NCBI GenBank assembly: GCA_946811185.2
Contig: OX328097.1
Location: 4,512,242 to 4,576,241 of the forward strand
DNA length: 64,000 nt
Source: Hippopus hippopus
Taxonomy: Eukaryota > Mollusca > Bivalvia > Cardiida > Cardiidae
Reading direction: 5' to 3'
Shown here: positions 63,217-64,000 of the stretch, piece after piece
Layout of the letters: each line of letters opens with the position of its first letter
How positions within the stretch are numbered: position 1 is the stretch's first letter
Program-made: the position numbers and the translations under genes
The notes under the pieces: generated by a model
Told to the model about the DNA's origin: nothing
The model's database searches: none
The model's input: the letters and a program-made list of their open reading frames with translations, nothing else

Positions 63217-63731
63217 ATGAACCCTTTGCCAAATAATCCTGTAACCCTGATAAATTGATTGACTGATTGATTGTATGGTGTTTAATGCCGTTTTCAACAT
63301 TATTTCAGTTATATCGCAGCGGCCAGTGCACCTATCCATGCTCTCCTGGTGTCTCTTTTATCAGTACTCTGCACAATTTTCTTTCCAAGCCACTCGTTGC
63401 TTTCCCATATAACCATCACTGAGACAATGGTCAGCAGTGGGAGAGGAATGAATCCTGTCACAATGACTATCATCAACCCGACCTTGAAAGAAATTGGCTG
63501 AGCCTGGGATTGGACCAGCAACCCCATGTTATTGAGTCCTGTGCACTACCAACTGCCTTTTGAAAACATTGTGGGAAAAGGAGAAAATGCTGGTAACCAG
63601 CATTTTCTCCTTTTCCCACAATGTTTTCGACCATAGCAAGAAAATCCTATTATTTGAGCTTAACATTTAATTTGTTGTCTGCAAATGCATGTGATTTGGA
63701 CAAGTCCAGAATTTTCTCATTTGGTATAGTT
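63217..63731 (+). mobile_element. TTAA-MITE copy 72, interrupted by SINE-3
   Basis: gaaccctttgccaaataatc-ctgtaaccctgata, then SINE. Then ccttttgaaaacattgtggg with perfect hairpin arms, ending ctcatttggtata. Confidence 0.85.
63252..63554 (-). mobile_element. SINE-3 copy inside TTAA-MITE
   Basis: Plus-strand tail ttgattgactgattgattgt, then tatggtgtttaatgccgttt and tatcgcagcggccagtgcac. On the minus strand the head is ggcagttggtagtgcac with a remnant B box (ggtccaatccc). No clear TSD. Confidence 0.82.
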
Positions 63732-63734
63732 CAT

Positions 63735-64000
63735 CATATTGAACACTTGACTGTAGTTGCACATTACATAGTGAAGTTCAATTTGGTCTGAATTTAATAT
63801 GTTACAGTCTGGGGTTATAAAACATATAAAATAAATATGATTGTATCAAAGAAATATGGGGGAGAAAAAGAATATGTTATATGATCAGTATATGGTATCA
63901 GCTGTTAGTCTGTTGTCATAAATTTAATGTCAACTTCAGTGTTTGTTATATTGCAGACATTATTTGACATTTTAGTAATACAATGAGCTTTGAAAGCATC
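63735..64000. other. Non-coding end of window
   Basis: Nothing was recognised. Confidence 0.45.

Overview
The window looks like nuclear DNA of a marine invertebrate, most likely a bivalve mollusc. Introns are long and AT-rich, there is one recognisable split gene, and dispersed repeats of bivalve-like types are very dense (tRNA-headed SINEs with AATC tails, minisatellite-bearing elements that start AGCTCACCTGAG or AGCTCCACTGGC, hairpin MITEs). The bivalve call rests on my recollection of such repeats and was not checked by any search.

Gene content. One protein-coding gene is supported: CPSF2 (CPSF100, the 100-kDa subunit of the cleavage and polyadenylation specificity factor), on the + strand. 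Five consecutive exons are visible (24709-24876, 28163-28266, 33207-33318, 41866-41969, 42515-42569). They join in frame to 543 bp (181 codons), from the end of the beta-CASP/metallo-beta-lactamase region through the acidic linker and the conserved motif that docks CPSF100 on CPSF160-WDR33. I found neither the upstream exons (about 325 residues) nor the downstream exons (about 290 residues). Bases 1-24708 and 42570-64000 are therefore most simply read as parts of two very large introns, or the outer exons lie outside or were missed. Nearly all other open frames lie in repeats.

Repeats. (1) A hairpin MITE of about 225-230 bp, here TTAA-MITE, has about 70 whole or broken copies and covers roughly a fifth of the window. 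Ends are TTAA-CCCTTTACC and GGTAAAGGG-TTAA, with a 66-bp perfect palindrome in the centre. Ends and target fit the piggyBac superfamily. In what follows a copy is + when the ACCCTGAGAAAG arm is on the left. (2) Several families of 0.15-2.8 kb elements (HL-A to HL-F) share one plan: T-rich left flank, left hairpin, GTCC/GTCT-rich segment, 137-188 bp minisatellite units, a right copy of the left subterminal sequence in inverse complement, a short terminal hairpin, and an end TCTTG or CTAG. This resembles Helentron-associated (HINE or pearl-like) elements. (3) Three tRNA-derived SINE families, three copies of which have perfect 12-14 bp target-site duplications. (4) Smaller palindromic families: GAGCCATG-MITE, CAGTGTAGATC hairpin and ATTCACCAACC TIR element. 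(5) A 1.4-kb element with TA-flanked inverted ends.

Layout. 0-5 kb: intron with TTAA-MITEs. 5.6-8.8 kb: minisatellite elements with a 723-bp higher-order duplication. 9-24.7 kb: intron with HL elements, SINEs and MITEs. 24.7-42.6 kb: the CPSF2 exons, each close to repeats; 39-41.8 kb is an almost unbroken MITE cluster. 42.6-64 kb: presumed intron with the same repeat mix. Nested insertions (SINE in MITE, MITE in MITE, HL in MITE, MITE in GAGCCATG-MITE) give relative ages and define target sites.
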